The notes beneath the pieces were generated by a model. It saw only the letters and a program-made list of their open reading frames with translations, searched no databases and was not told where the DNA came from. From the NCBI GenBank assembly GCA_019448385.1, contig JAGTXO010000002.1, positions 248,001 through 312,000 on the forward strand: a stretch of 64,000 nucleotides of DNA. Reading direction: 5' to 3'. The stretch's first letter is position 1, and every line of letters begins with the position of its first letter. Shown piece after piece: positions 52,436 through 62,027 of this stretch. Origin of the DNA: Diacronema lutheri. Lineage: Eukaryota > Haptophyta > Pavlovophyceae > Pavlovales > Pavlovaceae. Both the position numbers and the translations under genes were made by a program.

Positions 52436-55400
52436 ATGGCGGTGGGCCTCTCGCTTCGCTCGCTCATACGCGAGATCGAGTCGCGGGTTGACGATGAGAC
52501 GCGCGTCGCGCTTGAGACGCTCACGGCCGACATCTTTGCCAACCGTGTCGCAAAGGCGGACGTGCGGCGCGGCGCTGCGTGCGCCATCGCGCGCGCGCGC
52601 GCGCGCGCCGCACGAGGCACCGTGCCCGGTTTGCGCGCGCCAAGGCTCGCGCGCTCGCGCCGCCGCGCCCGACCGCTGCGCAGGTGCAGCCGCGGCTGTG
52701 CGCGCTCGTTGGCCATCGCGTCTTCAAGCACGCTGCCATGGCCATCGCGGGCCACGCGTCGCCGCCTAACGCGCCCGGCCTCGCCGACCGGCAGCCGGCC
52801 GACTGGGCGGCAACGAACGGGTCTGCGACGGCGCCGTCAGATGGCGCCAAGGAGCCGCGCCTGGCCGACCTGCGCGCCGTGCTCCTTCACGCCTCCACGT
52901 GCGCCGTGCACGAGTGCGCCGTGCTGCGCTGCGCGTGGGCGCGGCACAAGCTCGTCGCGCTCGAGCGCGAGGGCGCGGCCGACGCGGCGGACCCCGTCGC
53001 TCTGGCGTGGCGACAGCTCGAGGCGCAGCGCGCGAGCGCGCACGGCATCGGCTTCAAGCCCGAGCCGCCGCTTGCACCGCCGTCGGCGGCGTTGCCGGCC
53101 GAACCCGCGCTGCTGCCCGCCGCGCCGCTCGGATGCGCCGACGCGCGCGCGCCGACCGCCGCCGCGCTCGCGCGGCAGGCGAAGCGGGTGCGGCTCTGCG
53201 CGCCGGTGCACACGGCCGAGCTAGGCGGCACACCAGCCCTCGTCGGTTCCAACTACGTGTGCCCCTCCGTCGCCGCCTGGGCGCGCGTCGGCGCGCGCGT
53301 GCAGGTGCGATCAGCCGTTCGCTTCGGCCGGCCGCGCCAGATGCGCGCCACAGTGCTCGACGTCGACATGGCTTCCGGCGAGGTGCTGCTGCGGTACGAC
53401 GTGCTCAGGCTGCCGTGCGCGCAGCAGCCGACTGACGGCTCTTTGCAGCCGCCCGACCGCGCGCCGCAGCAGCGTGCCGCGCGCGCGCGCTCGCTCGGCG
53501 ACGCGCACGGCGACGACATACGACCCCGAGCAGGTGAGGTCGACGTCTGCCTCGAGGACGAATGGCTTCCGCTCATCCCGTCGCGGCTAAGGCCGTTGCC
53601 TGGCGCGGAGGCGGACGAGGCGCATGAGCGCGGCGCCGAGGCCGCAGACGCGGCCGCGGCGGCCGCGGCGACGGCGGCGGCGCTCGCGACGGCGCTTATG
53701 CCGCCGCCGCCTGCGCCGCTCAGTGGCGGCGCGGGTGGCGCGCTGACGGCCGCGTGGGAGGCGGAGGCGGAGGCGGGGCGCCCGGGCGGCGCGCGCAGCG
53801 CGGCCGTGCTCACGCACGTCGTCGGCGCGCTCGTCGACGTGCGCTCGCCCGCGCGCGCGGAGCACCAACGATCCGCACCCGGACGCGTCGTGCGCGCGCT
53901 GCCCGGCTGTGCGCGCAGCGCAACGGCTGGCGGCGGCCGCGGCGCGGACGCGCACCGGCTGTGGTACGAGGTGGAGCTCAAGAGCGCGGAGTGCGCTGAC
54001 GCGCTCGCGCGCTGGGCGCATGCCGCCGACGCGCCGCGCGACGGCGCGCCGCCGGCGCGCGCGGCGCCTGGCGCGGCTGGCGTGCGCGTCATCACGCCGT
54101 GGCGAGCGCTGCGCGCGCGGTGCGCGGCATGCCGCCGGCATGCGCTGAGCGTGGAGCGTTCGCAGCGTGCGTGCTCGCTCTGCTCTGTCTTGCTCCAACC
54201 GCCCGCGCACGCTGCCTTCTACGAGCTGCCCGAAGTTGCTCAAATGCTCGGTGGCAGCTGCGCGACTGCCGCGCAGCAGCCCGCCGCTCATGGCGCGCAT
54301 TGCAGCGTGGCCGAGCCGCCGTCGGAACTCAAAATGTGCGTACCGTGCTACGAGAAGCTCGCGCGCTCGCTCGAGACGGGCGAGGCGAGCGCGGCGCCCT
54401 ACGCGCAGCCCATGCCGCCGCCGCGCACCGTGAACGTTGGCGGCATGTCGGTTTCCCTTGACGACCTGTGGCTCTGTCGGACGGACGGCCGCGCGGACAA
54501 TGCGCTCGTGCGGTGCGCGTCGTGCGGCACGTGGGTGCACGCCGTCTGTGCGCTCGCGCTGCCTGCCGTCGACGCGGCAGACGGCCACCGCCTGTGCGGG
54601 GAGTGCATGTGCGAGCGCTGCTTGGCGGGCGTAGCCGCGGGCGCGCCGCCAGCAGCGGCGACGGGCTGCGCGCCGCCGTCACCGCCGCCGTCGGCGGCGG
54701 CGCGCGTGCTCGCGTCCGCCGCCGCTGCCGCGTCGGATGGCGCCGGCTGCGGCCGCGGCCCGTCGCTGCCGCCGCCGTCGCCGCTGCCGCGCACCGCCGA
54801 CGGCCTGCGCGTCCGTCAGCTTCCAACCTGCGCGATCTCGCGCGAGATCGAGGCTGCGCTCGCGGCGGAGCTGCGCTCGCTCGCGCTCGAGCCGGACGGC
54901 GCGCTGCTCGTCCGGCTCCTCGCAAACACGGACGCGAGCAACGCGGCGAAACGGCAGATGCGCGTGCGCCGGTGGTCGTCGGGCGAGGCATACCCGCGCG
55001 CCTTCCCGCACACGCTGCATGCGCTCCTCTGCGCGCAGCAGCGCGACGGCGCCGACGTGGCGCTCTTCATGATGTACGCGCAGGAGTACGGCGCCGCGTG
55101 TGAGCAGCCCAACACGAACCGCGTCTACATCTCGTACGTCGATTCGCTGCGCTACCTCGCGCTCAGGCCGGGCTCGCGCGCGCCCGACGGCGCGCGCACG
55201 GCCGTGTACCACGCCCTGATGCTCGCGTACGTGGCGAACTGCAGGGCGCGCGGCTTTGGGCACGTGCACATCTGGGTGCAGCCGCCTCGGCTCGGCGACG
55301 AATACCTCTTCCTCGGCCGGCCCGCCGAGCATCTGCGCGCGCCGAACCGTGCGTGGCTGCGCGGCTGGTACGAGAGCCTGCTGCGCAAGGGCGTTGCGAA

Positions 55401-57024
55401 GGGGCTCGTCTCGCGCTTTGGCGGCATGCTTGACGAGTTTGGCGCCATCACATCCGCTCGACAGATCCCCATGTTCCAAGGAGACCACTGGGACGCCTTC
55501 GTGCCGCAGATGGTCGGCTGCTGCGCGGGCGCGCGCGCGCCGGCCCAACCGCCGCCGGGCGCGCGCGATGCACCCACCGGCGGCGGCGCGCAGCTGAGCG
55601 GCGGCGCGCCGCTTCGCACGGCCGGCGCGAGCGACGGCCCCCCGCCGCGCGAGCAGCAGCTCGAGCTGCGGCGCGCAGCGCTCGCGTGCGCGAGCGCAAG
55701 CGCGGGCGCGGGCGCGGGCGTGGGCGGCACGCCGATGACCAAGGCGAACTCGTCCGCGCTCGTCGCGCACGCGCAGCGCCACATGATGAAGTTGCAGGGC
55801 CACTTTTTAATCGCCACGCTCGCACCGCTGCCCGCGCAGGCGGACGCCGCACCACGAGAGCCCGAGCACGACGCACAGGGCTGGCTGCGGCCGCCCGCCG
55901 CGCCCGCCGCCGCGCCCGCCGAATTATGCGCCAGCACGGGCACACTCGCGGGTCTCAGCCCGCCCTCTCCGCTCTGTCGCTCCCGCATGCATTTTGTGAC
56001 GCACTGCAGGCGCGCGCTCGCGCGCACAGGCGGGGCGACCCCCCCGCGCGCACGGCCCCGCCGCACGCGCGCGCGCGCTCTCGACTCATGCGCGGCGCGC
56101 TTCGCCTCTGCCTCACCCTTCTTCCCGCCCACCCGCTCCGCCCCTCGCAGGAGTCACGGCCTGCAGTTCAACAGCCGCCGGTACGCGGAGTATTCGACAG
56201 CCATGATCGTGCACGCGCTCCTCAGACCGCACGGCGCGCGCGATCAGCGCCATTGCCTCGACAGCTGCCTCAGGTGGGCGTGCACTCGCGCGCCTTTCGC
56301 GTCGTGCGACCGCCGCCGCCGCTGGGTGCGCAATTGCTGCGCAGCCGCCCGCGCAGCCGCAGCGCGCTGCGCGCGCGCGGGTGAGTGGGCGGGCAGGAGG
56401 GTGGGGCGGGCGGGCGGGCGGGCGAACGGGCTCGCTGAGCGGCGCGCGTTCCGGGCGCGCGCCCTTGCAGGAATAATGTCGACGATGGCTCCGCGAGCGT
56501 CGAGTGCGGCAGGTGCCGCACGTGGGTGCACACGTGCTGCATCAAGGCAAGCCGCCGCTCGCCGCGCCCCGCTGCGCAGCACACGGGCGGCGGGGTGCGC
56601 AGTCACGACTGCGCGAGCACGGTGCGCGTGTGCTGGGCGGTGGGTGCGCGGCTGGCTGAGACGCGCGCGCGCGCGCTGCGCCGTGCTCGCGCGGCCGCGG
56701 CACACCTTCCCTGTCGCCACGCACCAGATGAGCGATCTCGCGTATCGCACGATGGAGGCGTACCGCTGCCCCACATGCACGCTGCGCGACCTGGACGAGC
56801 AGACTGGGGCACTGGCGCGCGCGGCGAGCGGCGGCTGCGATGCGTTCGCGTCCGTGGATTCCTGCAGGCTGAACGGTGCGCCGTCGCGCGAGGCAGACAA
56901 GGAGCTCGCGTCCGTGCTCGGCGTCAAGCTGGTGCGCGAGCTGTCCGAGCTGTCGGACGATTGGCCGTTTGACAACATTGACATCGAGGCGCTTGGGCTT
57001 GAAGTTGACGAGGCGGTTTTCTAG
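52436..57024 (+). CDS. p300/CBP (HAC)-type histone acetyltransferase with PHD fingers
   Basis: Nuclear co-activator acetyltransferase. Exons 52436-52561, 52684-56009, 56151-56273, 56471-56546 and 56728-57024 give about 1,315 residues; all phases agree. A helical N-terminus (LRSLIREIESRVDDETRVAL) is followed by a chromatin-reader-like middle, a PHD finger (LVRCASCGTWVHAVCALAL), and the KAT11 catalytic domain: MMYAQEYGAACEQPNTNRVY, ISYVDSLRYL, TAVYHALMLAYVANCRARGF, GHVHIWVQPPRLGDEYLF, LRGWYESLLRKGVAKGLV, ITSARQIPMFQGDHWDAFV. The last exons rebuild a conserved C-terminal part (FVTHCRSHGLQFNSRRYAEY) and a second PHD-like unit (CGRCRTWVHTCCIK-MSDL). Introns at 56010 and 56547 are GC-AG. TAZ domains of animal p300 are not recognised. 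Confidence 0.88.
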
Positions 57025-57060
57025 AGTTGTGTTCATTGCGGGGGGAGGGAGCTGGCGCGC

Positions 57061-57750
57061 TTAGATGCCGACGCCAATCTTTTGCTCGGACCGCACACCC
57101 ACGCGGGGCATACTCGACTTCGCTTCGAGGAACGCCTTGAAGTCTTTCACCTCGTACGCGTGCTTCATCTCAGACTTGTACCATTCGTCGAGGTTGAGGC
57201 CGTACCGGCTCGTTGTCGCGCGGCCCGTGATCGAGTTGTGCGGCGCCGAAGTGCCGTTCCACACCGTGAGAGGGATCACCGGGTGGTCGAGCGCGCGGTG
57301 GATCACGCCTTCGAGATCAGCGCTGGCCGCACGGTCGGCGGGCGTGTATGGGTAGTAGATCACGCCCAGTTGGAAGGCGCCCTTGTCGTACTGAGTGCGC
57401 AGGCGCCACTTGCCCGGGAGCGGCTCGGGCATCGGCAGCGACCGAAACGCCGCGAACGAGACGGCAGGCGCCTCGGGAGGCTTGAACGCGCGCGTCTTGG
57501 CGGTGCGCGCGCGGCGCATGCCAGTGGGTGTCGTCTGCATCTTGTATACCACGTCCTTGATCGCCGAGCTCGCGAAGACGGACTCCTTCTGCGGCACGGG
57601 CCACTTGGCGTCGAGAAAGCCCTTAGGCTCGGCGCGCGCCGCCAGATGCGCGTCGCTCGGCCGGCGGGTCGGGGTGAGGGCGCGGTGGCTGTAAAATGCC
57701 GACGTGGGGCGGCTGCGGCTCGTCTCGGTGAATGAGAGCGAGCGCTGCAT
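57061..57750 (-). CDS. Unrecognised, flagella-associated-style protein
   Basis: Single exon, 229 residues. The start (MQRSLSFTETSRSRPTSAFY) has the Ser/Arg/Pro-rich, SRPxSAF-like N-terminus common to axonemal microtubule-binding proteins. The C-terminal part has more regular sequence (LDEWYKSEMKHAYEVKDFKA) and a basic GK-rich centre (LPGKWRLRTQYDKGAFQLG). No known domain. It sits beside the CCP deglutamylase gene on the same strand, which fits a ciliary role but does not prove it. Alternative starts upstream would run through the inverted repeat at 57826-57857. Confidence 0.55.
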   Translation of the reverse strand: MQRSLSFTETSRSRPTSAFYSHRALTPTRRPSDAHLAARAEPKGFLDAKWPVPQKESVFASSAIKDVVYKMQTTPTGMRRARTAKTRAFKPPEAPAVSFAAFRSLPMPEPLPGKWRLRTQYDKGAFQLGVIYYPYTPADRAASADLEGVIHRALDHPVIPLTVWNGTSAPHNSITGRATTSRYGLNLDEWYKSEMKHAYEVKDFKAFLEAKSSMPRVGVRSEQKIGVGI

Positions 57751-57825
57751 CCTGCTCGGCGAGGTGGTCGTGCAGCTCGACACCCGCGAGACGGAAACAG
57801 ACGGCAAAAGAGCTGAAATGAAACT

Positions 57826-57857
57826 GTCGTACTCACTCGCCAATGAGTGAGTACGAC
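57826..57857. repeat. Perfect 12-base inverted repeat with CCAAT in the loop
   Basis: Arms GTCGTACTCACT (57826-57837) and AGTGAGTACGAC (57846-57857) around an 8-base loop CGCCAATG that holds CCAAT. It lies between the stop of the CCP gene and the start of the 57750 gene, so it could be a promoter element of the latter, an RNA hairpin, or both. Confidence 0.9.
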
Positions 57858-57913
57858 AAGAGAATCGAGGCACTGAGTGACGCTGACCGGTGACCGCCAC
57901 CGTTTGCGCACTC

Positions 57914-60049
57914 TCAGCTCACGCTGGGCGTGGTCGACACGCTGTGCCGCGGCCTGGGCGCATGCGCGCTGTGGCTACGGCTCCGCGCCACTCCGGCCGC
58001 GGGCCCGGCGGCTTCGCCGTGCGCGTCGGCGCTGGCGTTGCCTAATGGCGGGCCAAGCGCACCGCCACGCTCGCGCTCCGCGCCAAGCGGTCGGCCGAGC
58101 ATGCGCACATGCGGCTCCAGGGCCACCGAGGCCAACCCATCGCCCGCCACGGGAAGCGTGCCCGTCTTTGCGCCCGCCCAGCCGAACCTGCATGCGGAGG
58201 GCGTAACCGCCGCTGCGAGTGGCGCCGCGGTCGTCGAGGCCGCGCGCACCGCGCGCCGCCTCCTCTCGGCCGGCGGCTCGCCCCCAACGCTCGCCCAGAT
58301 GGCTGCGTTCGAGCTGCTCGCCGACCACGCGCCGCCGGCCACCCGGCAGCCCAGCACAGGCGCCGCCGCGGCCACACGCGCACCTGGCGCGCCGAGAACG
58401 GCAGCGCCGCGCTGCGACCCTGGCGGCCTGTGGCCGGGCGCCGCGGCGCCCTCTTTGCGCCGGCACGCGCCCGTCCGCGCGTCCGCGCCGTTGGCCGCCT
58501 CGCCAGCGCGCTGCGCGTCGGCGCCGGCCGCGACGGCAAGGCACGCCCAATTGGGGCAGCGAGCACCAAGGAAGCTATGGCCGGGGCCGGCTGAGGATGT
58601 CACTTGCTGCTGCTGCAGGTTGTAGTCGTGCAGCGCGACGCCGATGCGTGCGCCCAGCGTGCAAAAGTCGCGCTGCGTGTATGGCGCTAGCTTGCCGCCG
58701 TCGGCCGACGCGAAGAAGCTGACCTCGAGCGTGTAGCAGCACGCGCCACCGAGCATGTCCGAGAGCGCGCGCCTTCCGGTGCCCGCCTTGGCCGGGTCCG
58801 CGCAAAACTTGGACGAGGCGAAGGAGAAGTCGCGGCAGGCGCTGCCGAGCGCGCGCGGGAACGCCGCCTCGCGCTCGAACCCGTCCGGATCGTCGCCCGC
58901 GTTGCAGAAGAGGAAACCCGATGTAACGGTCGAGTGCGCGTGTAGATCGACGCAGAGGCTCACCTTGAGCGCATCGGCGCGTGCGTACCGGCCCATCAGC
59001 TGCTTGAGGGCGTAGATGGTGGGAGACGCCCACTCACTCGGGCTCTGCCAGTGCCGGTTCAGATCGACGCCGAGTGACGACGAGCGGTAGTTGCCGAGCG
59101 CGACGCCGTCCGCGTTGACCATCGGCACGAGCTTGAGCGCGCAGAGCGAGCGGAGGCGAACGGCGGACGGGTCGGCGGAGAGTGCCCACGCGATGAGGCC
59201 GTGCATCATGAAGGACGAGGGCGTCTCACCCGGGTGGACGCGCGCGCTCACGAAGATGACGGGCAATCTGCGCCCGCCTGGCGCATGGGCGCACACCTCG
59301 CGCGGCCCGCCGCACTCCCCGAGCGAGTCGAGGTGGGCAAGGTTCTCCGCGCTGCTGATCGTCAGCACATCCAGTCTGCGCACGAGAAGCGCGCGCGGCG
59401 CGCGCGCGCGCGCCACGGGCGCAGGCGGGGAGCGCGCCGCCGATTGAGCGCCGCCGCGCGCGCCGGGAGCACGCGCGCGGCGCGGCGCGACGCGACGCGA
59501 CGCGCGGCGTCGCTCGGCGGCCGCGCGCGCGGACCGCCGGTGCTGGAGCGTGCGGCAGAGGCAGTCGCGCCGGTAGAAGGGAAGATTGAGCGAGTCGAGC
59601 TGCTGCAGCAGCTGCTGCAGTGCTCCGTACGTGTACGGGTAGCAGTACGCAAAGTGGTACGTCTCAGCTCGGTCGAACGCGAGCGCGACCGACAGCACGT
59701 ACGCGCCGTCGTGGCGCGGCGAGCGGTAATAGTAGACGTGCTTGTCAGGCAGGCGTTCCCACTTAGGACGGCTGGTGGAGCGCACGACTGGCGTCATCCC
59801 GTCGCGATATAGCGACTTGGTCTTTGAGAAGTTGGTCACGTTGATCAGCGCCTTCTGCCCGGCGAGCATGTTGCTCACCGAGAAGTGGTACCACACACGG
59901 AAGCGCGGGTTGAGCGTGTCAGCCCGGATGCTCACGTCCCACTCGAGCGCGTTGACGCGCGTCACCTGCCCGAGGTTGCCCGACTCGAACGAGCCGTCGA
60001 AGAGGAGGAACCCCTTTGGCCGCTCGTTCCCCGGGTCCATGTCGGCCAT
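57914..60049 (-). CDS. Cytosolic carboxypeptidase CCP/AGBL family (tubulin deglutamylase)
   Basis: M14 zinc carboxypeptidase that trims polyglutamate chains from tubulin. Exons 60049-59535 and 59375-57914, about 658 residues. The CCP-specific N-domain (FLLFDGSFESGNLGQV, RFRVWYHFSVSN, YYYRSPRH) precedes the catalytic part: the zinc motif in ARVHPGETPSSFMMHG (His, Glu), MVNADGVALGNYRSS, GVDLNRHW, DLHAHST (third ligand) and the catalytic Glu in CYTLEVSFF. Length and order fit AGBL4/CCP6. The C-terminal 170 residues are disordered. The intron (59376-59534, GCG|GTCCGC) rejoins QHR-RLDVLTISS. The G-patch gene starts 33 bases away. Confidence 0.9.
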   Translation of the reverse strand: MADMDPGNERPKGFLLFDGSFESGNLGQVTRVNALEWDVSIRADTLNPRFRVWYHFSVSNMLAGQKALINVTNFSKTKSLYRDGMTPVVRSTSRPKWERLPDKHVYYYRSPRHDGAYVLSVALAFDRAETYHFAYCYPYTYGALQQLLQQLDSLNLPFYRRDCLCRTLQHRRSARAAAERRRASRRVAPRRARAPGARGGAQSAARSPPAPVARARAPRALLVRRLDVLTISSAENLAHLDSLGECGGPREVCAHAPGGRRLPVIFVSARVHPGETPSSFMMHGLIAWALSADPSAVRLRSLCALKLVPMVNADGVALGNYRSSSLGVDLNRHWQSPSEWASPTIYALKQLMGRYARADALKVSLCVDLHAHSTVTSGFLFCNAGDDPDGFEREAAFPRALGSACRDFSFASSKFCADPAKAGTGRRALSDMLGGACCYTLEVSFFASADGGKLAPYTQRDFCTLGARIGVALHDYNLQQQQVTSSAGPGHSFLGARCPNWACLAVAAGADAQRAGEAANGADARTGACRRKEGAAAPGHRPPGSQRGAAVLGAPGARVAAAAPVLGCRVAGGAWSASSSNAAIWASVGGEPPAERRRRAVRAASTTAAPLAAAVTPSACRFGWAGAKTGTLPVAGDGLASVALEPHVRMLGRPLGAERERGGALGPPLGNASADAHGEAAGPAAGVARSRSHSAHAPRPRHSVSTTPSVS

Positions 60050-60082
60050 GCTAGTAGAGCATTTCCCGCGCTTGACCCCACA

Positions 60083-60895
60083 ATGGAAGACGTCCTCGAG
60101 TTCAGGTTGCCGATCACTCACGTGCCCACCCAGGCGCCGGAGCTGCCCGCGGACCGCGCGAGTCTCTCGTGCCCGCTCGACCGCGACAACCGCGGCTACG
60201 TGCTGCTCCAAAAAATGGGCTGGGTCGCCGGCCGAGGGCTGGGGAAAGCAGGCGACGGGCTTGTCGAGCCCATCCCGGTGACGCAGCACGACGGCCTCGG
60301 GCTGGGCAAGGCGGCCGAGTACGACAGGGCGGCGGAGGAGGCGACGGAGCAGCGCAGGGCGCTGACCACCGAAATTTTGCTCCGGGAAGAGGACGATGAC
60401 GCGGCGCGCGAGGCGCGCGCCGCGCGCAACGCGAGCGAGGTGCGCATCCAGGCGGCGCTCAAGGAGGCGCACGCCGAGTTCTACTGCGACACCTGCCGCA
60501 AGCAGTATCGCGACGCCATGGAGCTGTCCAACCACCTCTCCTCCTACGATCATCACCACACGAAGCGCTTCAAGGAGATGCGCGAGGGCGAGGCGTCGCG
60601 GAAGCGCGCCGAGCGTGAGGCTAAGGAGGCGCGGCGCGCGCTCAAGGACGAGCGTGCCGCGTCGCTGCAGCCGCTGCCGCTGCCGCCGGCCGCCGGAACC
60701 GACGCGGCGTGTGCGCCATGCTGCGCGCAGCCGTCGGCCCCCGGCGCCGCCACCCCGCCTGCGACCGCAGCGCCGGTGCCGCCGCGCCTGGACGGTCCTC
60801 CGCTCAAGTTCTCCGTGAGCATGGGGGGCAAGAAGTCGGGTGCGCCATCAAAGTCGAGGCCGGTCGCATGCGCGTTCGGACCGCCGCCGAGCTGA
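60083..60895 (+). CDS. G-patch and C2H2 zinc-finger RNA-processing protein (GPATCH8-like)
   Basis: Single exon, 270 residues. A G-patch (VLLQKMGWVAGRGLGKAGDG) near residue 40 is followed by a coiled basic region and a U1-type C2H2 finger (FYCDTCRKQYRDAMELSNHL then YDHHHTKRFKEM). This arrangement is that of GPATCH8/ZNF804-type proteins; G-patches activate DEAH helicases in splicing and ribosome assembly. The C-terminus carries KFSVSMGGKKSG, a short conserved tail seen in that group. Confidence 0.9.
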   Translation: MEDVLEFRLPITHVPTQAPELPADRASLSCPLDRDNRGYVLLQKMGWVAGRGLGKAGDGLVEPIPVTQHDGLGLGKAAEYDRAAEEATEQRRALTTEILLREEDDDAAREARAARNASEVRIQAALKEAHAEFYCDTCRKQYRDAMELSNHLSSYDHHHTKRFKEMREGEASRKRAEREAKEARRALKDERAASLQPLPLPPAAGTDAACAPCCAQPSAPGAATPPATAAPVPPRLDGPPLKFSVSMGGKKSGAPSKSRPVACAFGPPPS

Positions 60896-60987
60896 GCGCC
60901 AGGGACTCTCGATGAGGCTCACTGATCACTCGGACGCAGTCACCTGAGTTCAGACAGCATGCTGGCGAGATTGCACCCGTCCAGATC

Positions 60988-61954
60988 ATGGTGGTGCTCG
61001 AGGTGCATCTCGCGAACAACTGGATGCTCGACGCGACGGCGCGGTTGTCGTACGTGAGGGACAACGGGCGCGAGTTGGATTACCACACAATTGCGCAGGG
61101 TGGCGCCGTGCAGCAGGACTGCCACGCGGGCAACGAATGGCTCGTGCGCGGTGTCCCTTCGGGCGAGGTGTACGCGCGTGTCCTGGCGACGACCACGCCG
61201 CTGCAGGTGGTGATCGTAGGCGCCGAGGCTCCCGTCGGCTCATGCGCGGGCGTTCGCGCCGTGTGGCTGCTTGGCACCGCGCCGCGCGAGGACCTCCTCT
61301 TCGCGACGCGCATTCTCCTCAAGCTGCTCAACAACATCGCCGACTCGCCCGGCGATCTCGCCCTCCGCTCGGTCCGAAAGTCCAACCCGACGATCGTTTT
61401 TTTCACGGTTGCTGCGCATAGAGCGCGCGGCGGCTGTGCTCGCAGCCGTCGGATTCGTCGAGGACAGCAGCAGCGGTGAGCTGCTCGGCCTGCCCGCGGG
61501 CAGGCTGGTCGAGCTGCCGACGCTGCTTGCGCTCGGACGGCTCGATCGATGTGCAAAGGGCGTCGACGGCATCGCGCGCCCGGGCGAGAACCCGAGCGAC
61601 GGCGCGGGTGGCAGCGAGCGCGGCGATGACTGCTCGCACCGCTGCGCGTCATGCGCGGCCGGCATCAGAAATGACGTGCGAGCCGCGCACCGCGCAAGCG
61701 GAGGCGTGTCCGGCTGGCGCTCGCATGAGTGGAACGCTGCGGGCGAGTACCGCTTTTCATGCACGCGCTGTGCGCGCGACCTGTGCGCACGCTGCTACGA
61801 CCGATGGAAGACGGGCGATGCGTCTGTGCATGCGCTCGACCACGCGTTCGAGATCGTCGCGCCGATCACGACGGCATGGGGAGGGAGGGGCTACGGGCCG
61901 CCGCCGGCTGCGCCCTCGCTCTCCGCGCGCCCCAGGCGCGGGCCGTTTGGCTGA
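60988..61954 (+). CDS. VHL-beta-like, PUB and ZZ domain protein, with an apparent frameshift
   Basis: Two overlapping frames form one protein of about 321 residues. Part 1: a pVHL beta-like domain (LSYVRDNGRELDYHTIAQGG, GNEWLVRGVPSGEVYARV). Part 2: a PUB domain (LFATRILLKLLNNIADSPGD, ALRSVRKSNPTIVF then, in the second frame, RLLRIERAAAVLAAVGFVED). PUB binds p97/VCP. Part 3: a ZZ-like zinc finger (CASCAAGIRNDV ... FSCTRCARDLCARCYDRW ... ALDHAFEIV). The change of frame falls at a run of seven T (61397-61403); one base fewer would make the PUB domain continuous. Sequencing error, slippage or a recent lesion are all possible. It probably serves in ubiquitin/p97 quality control. Confidence 0.7.
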
Positions 61955-62027
61955 AGCCTTTTCAGGTGGCCTCTGACCCGCGATCGTTGGGGCGGCGCTG
62001 CGGGGTCAGCTCGGGTCTCGCAGTGCG

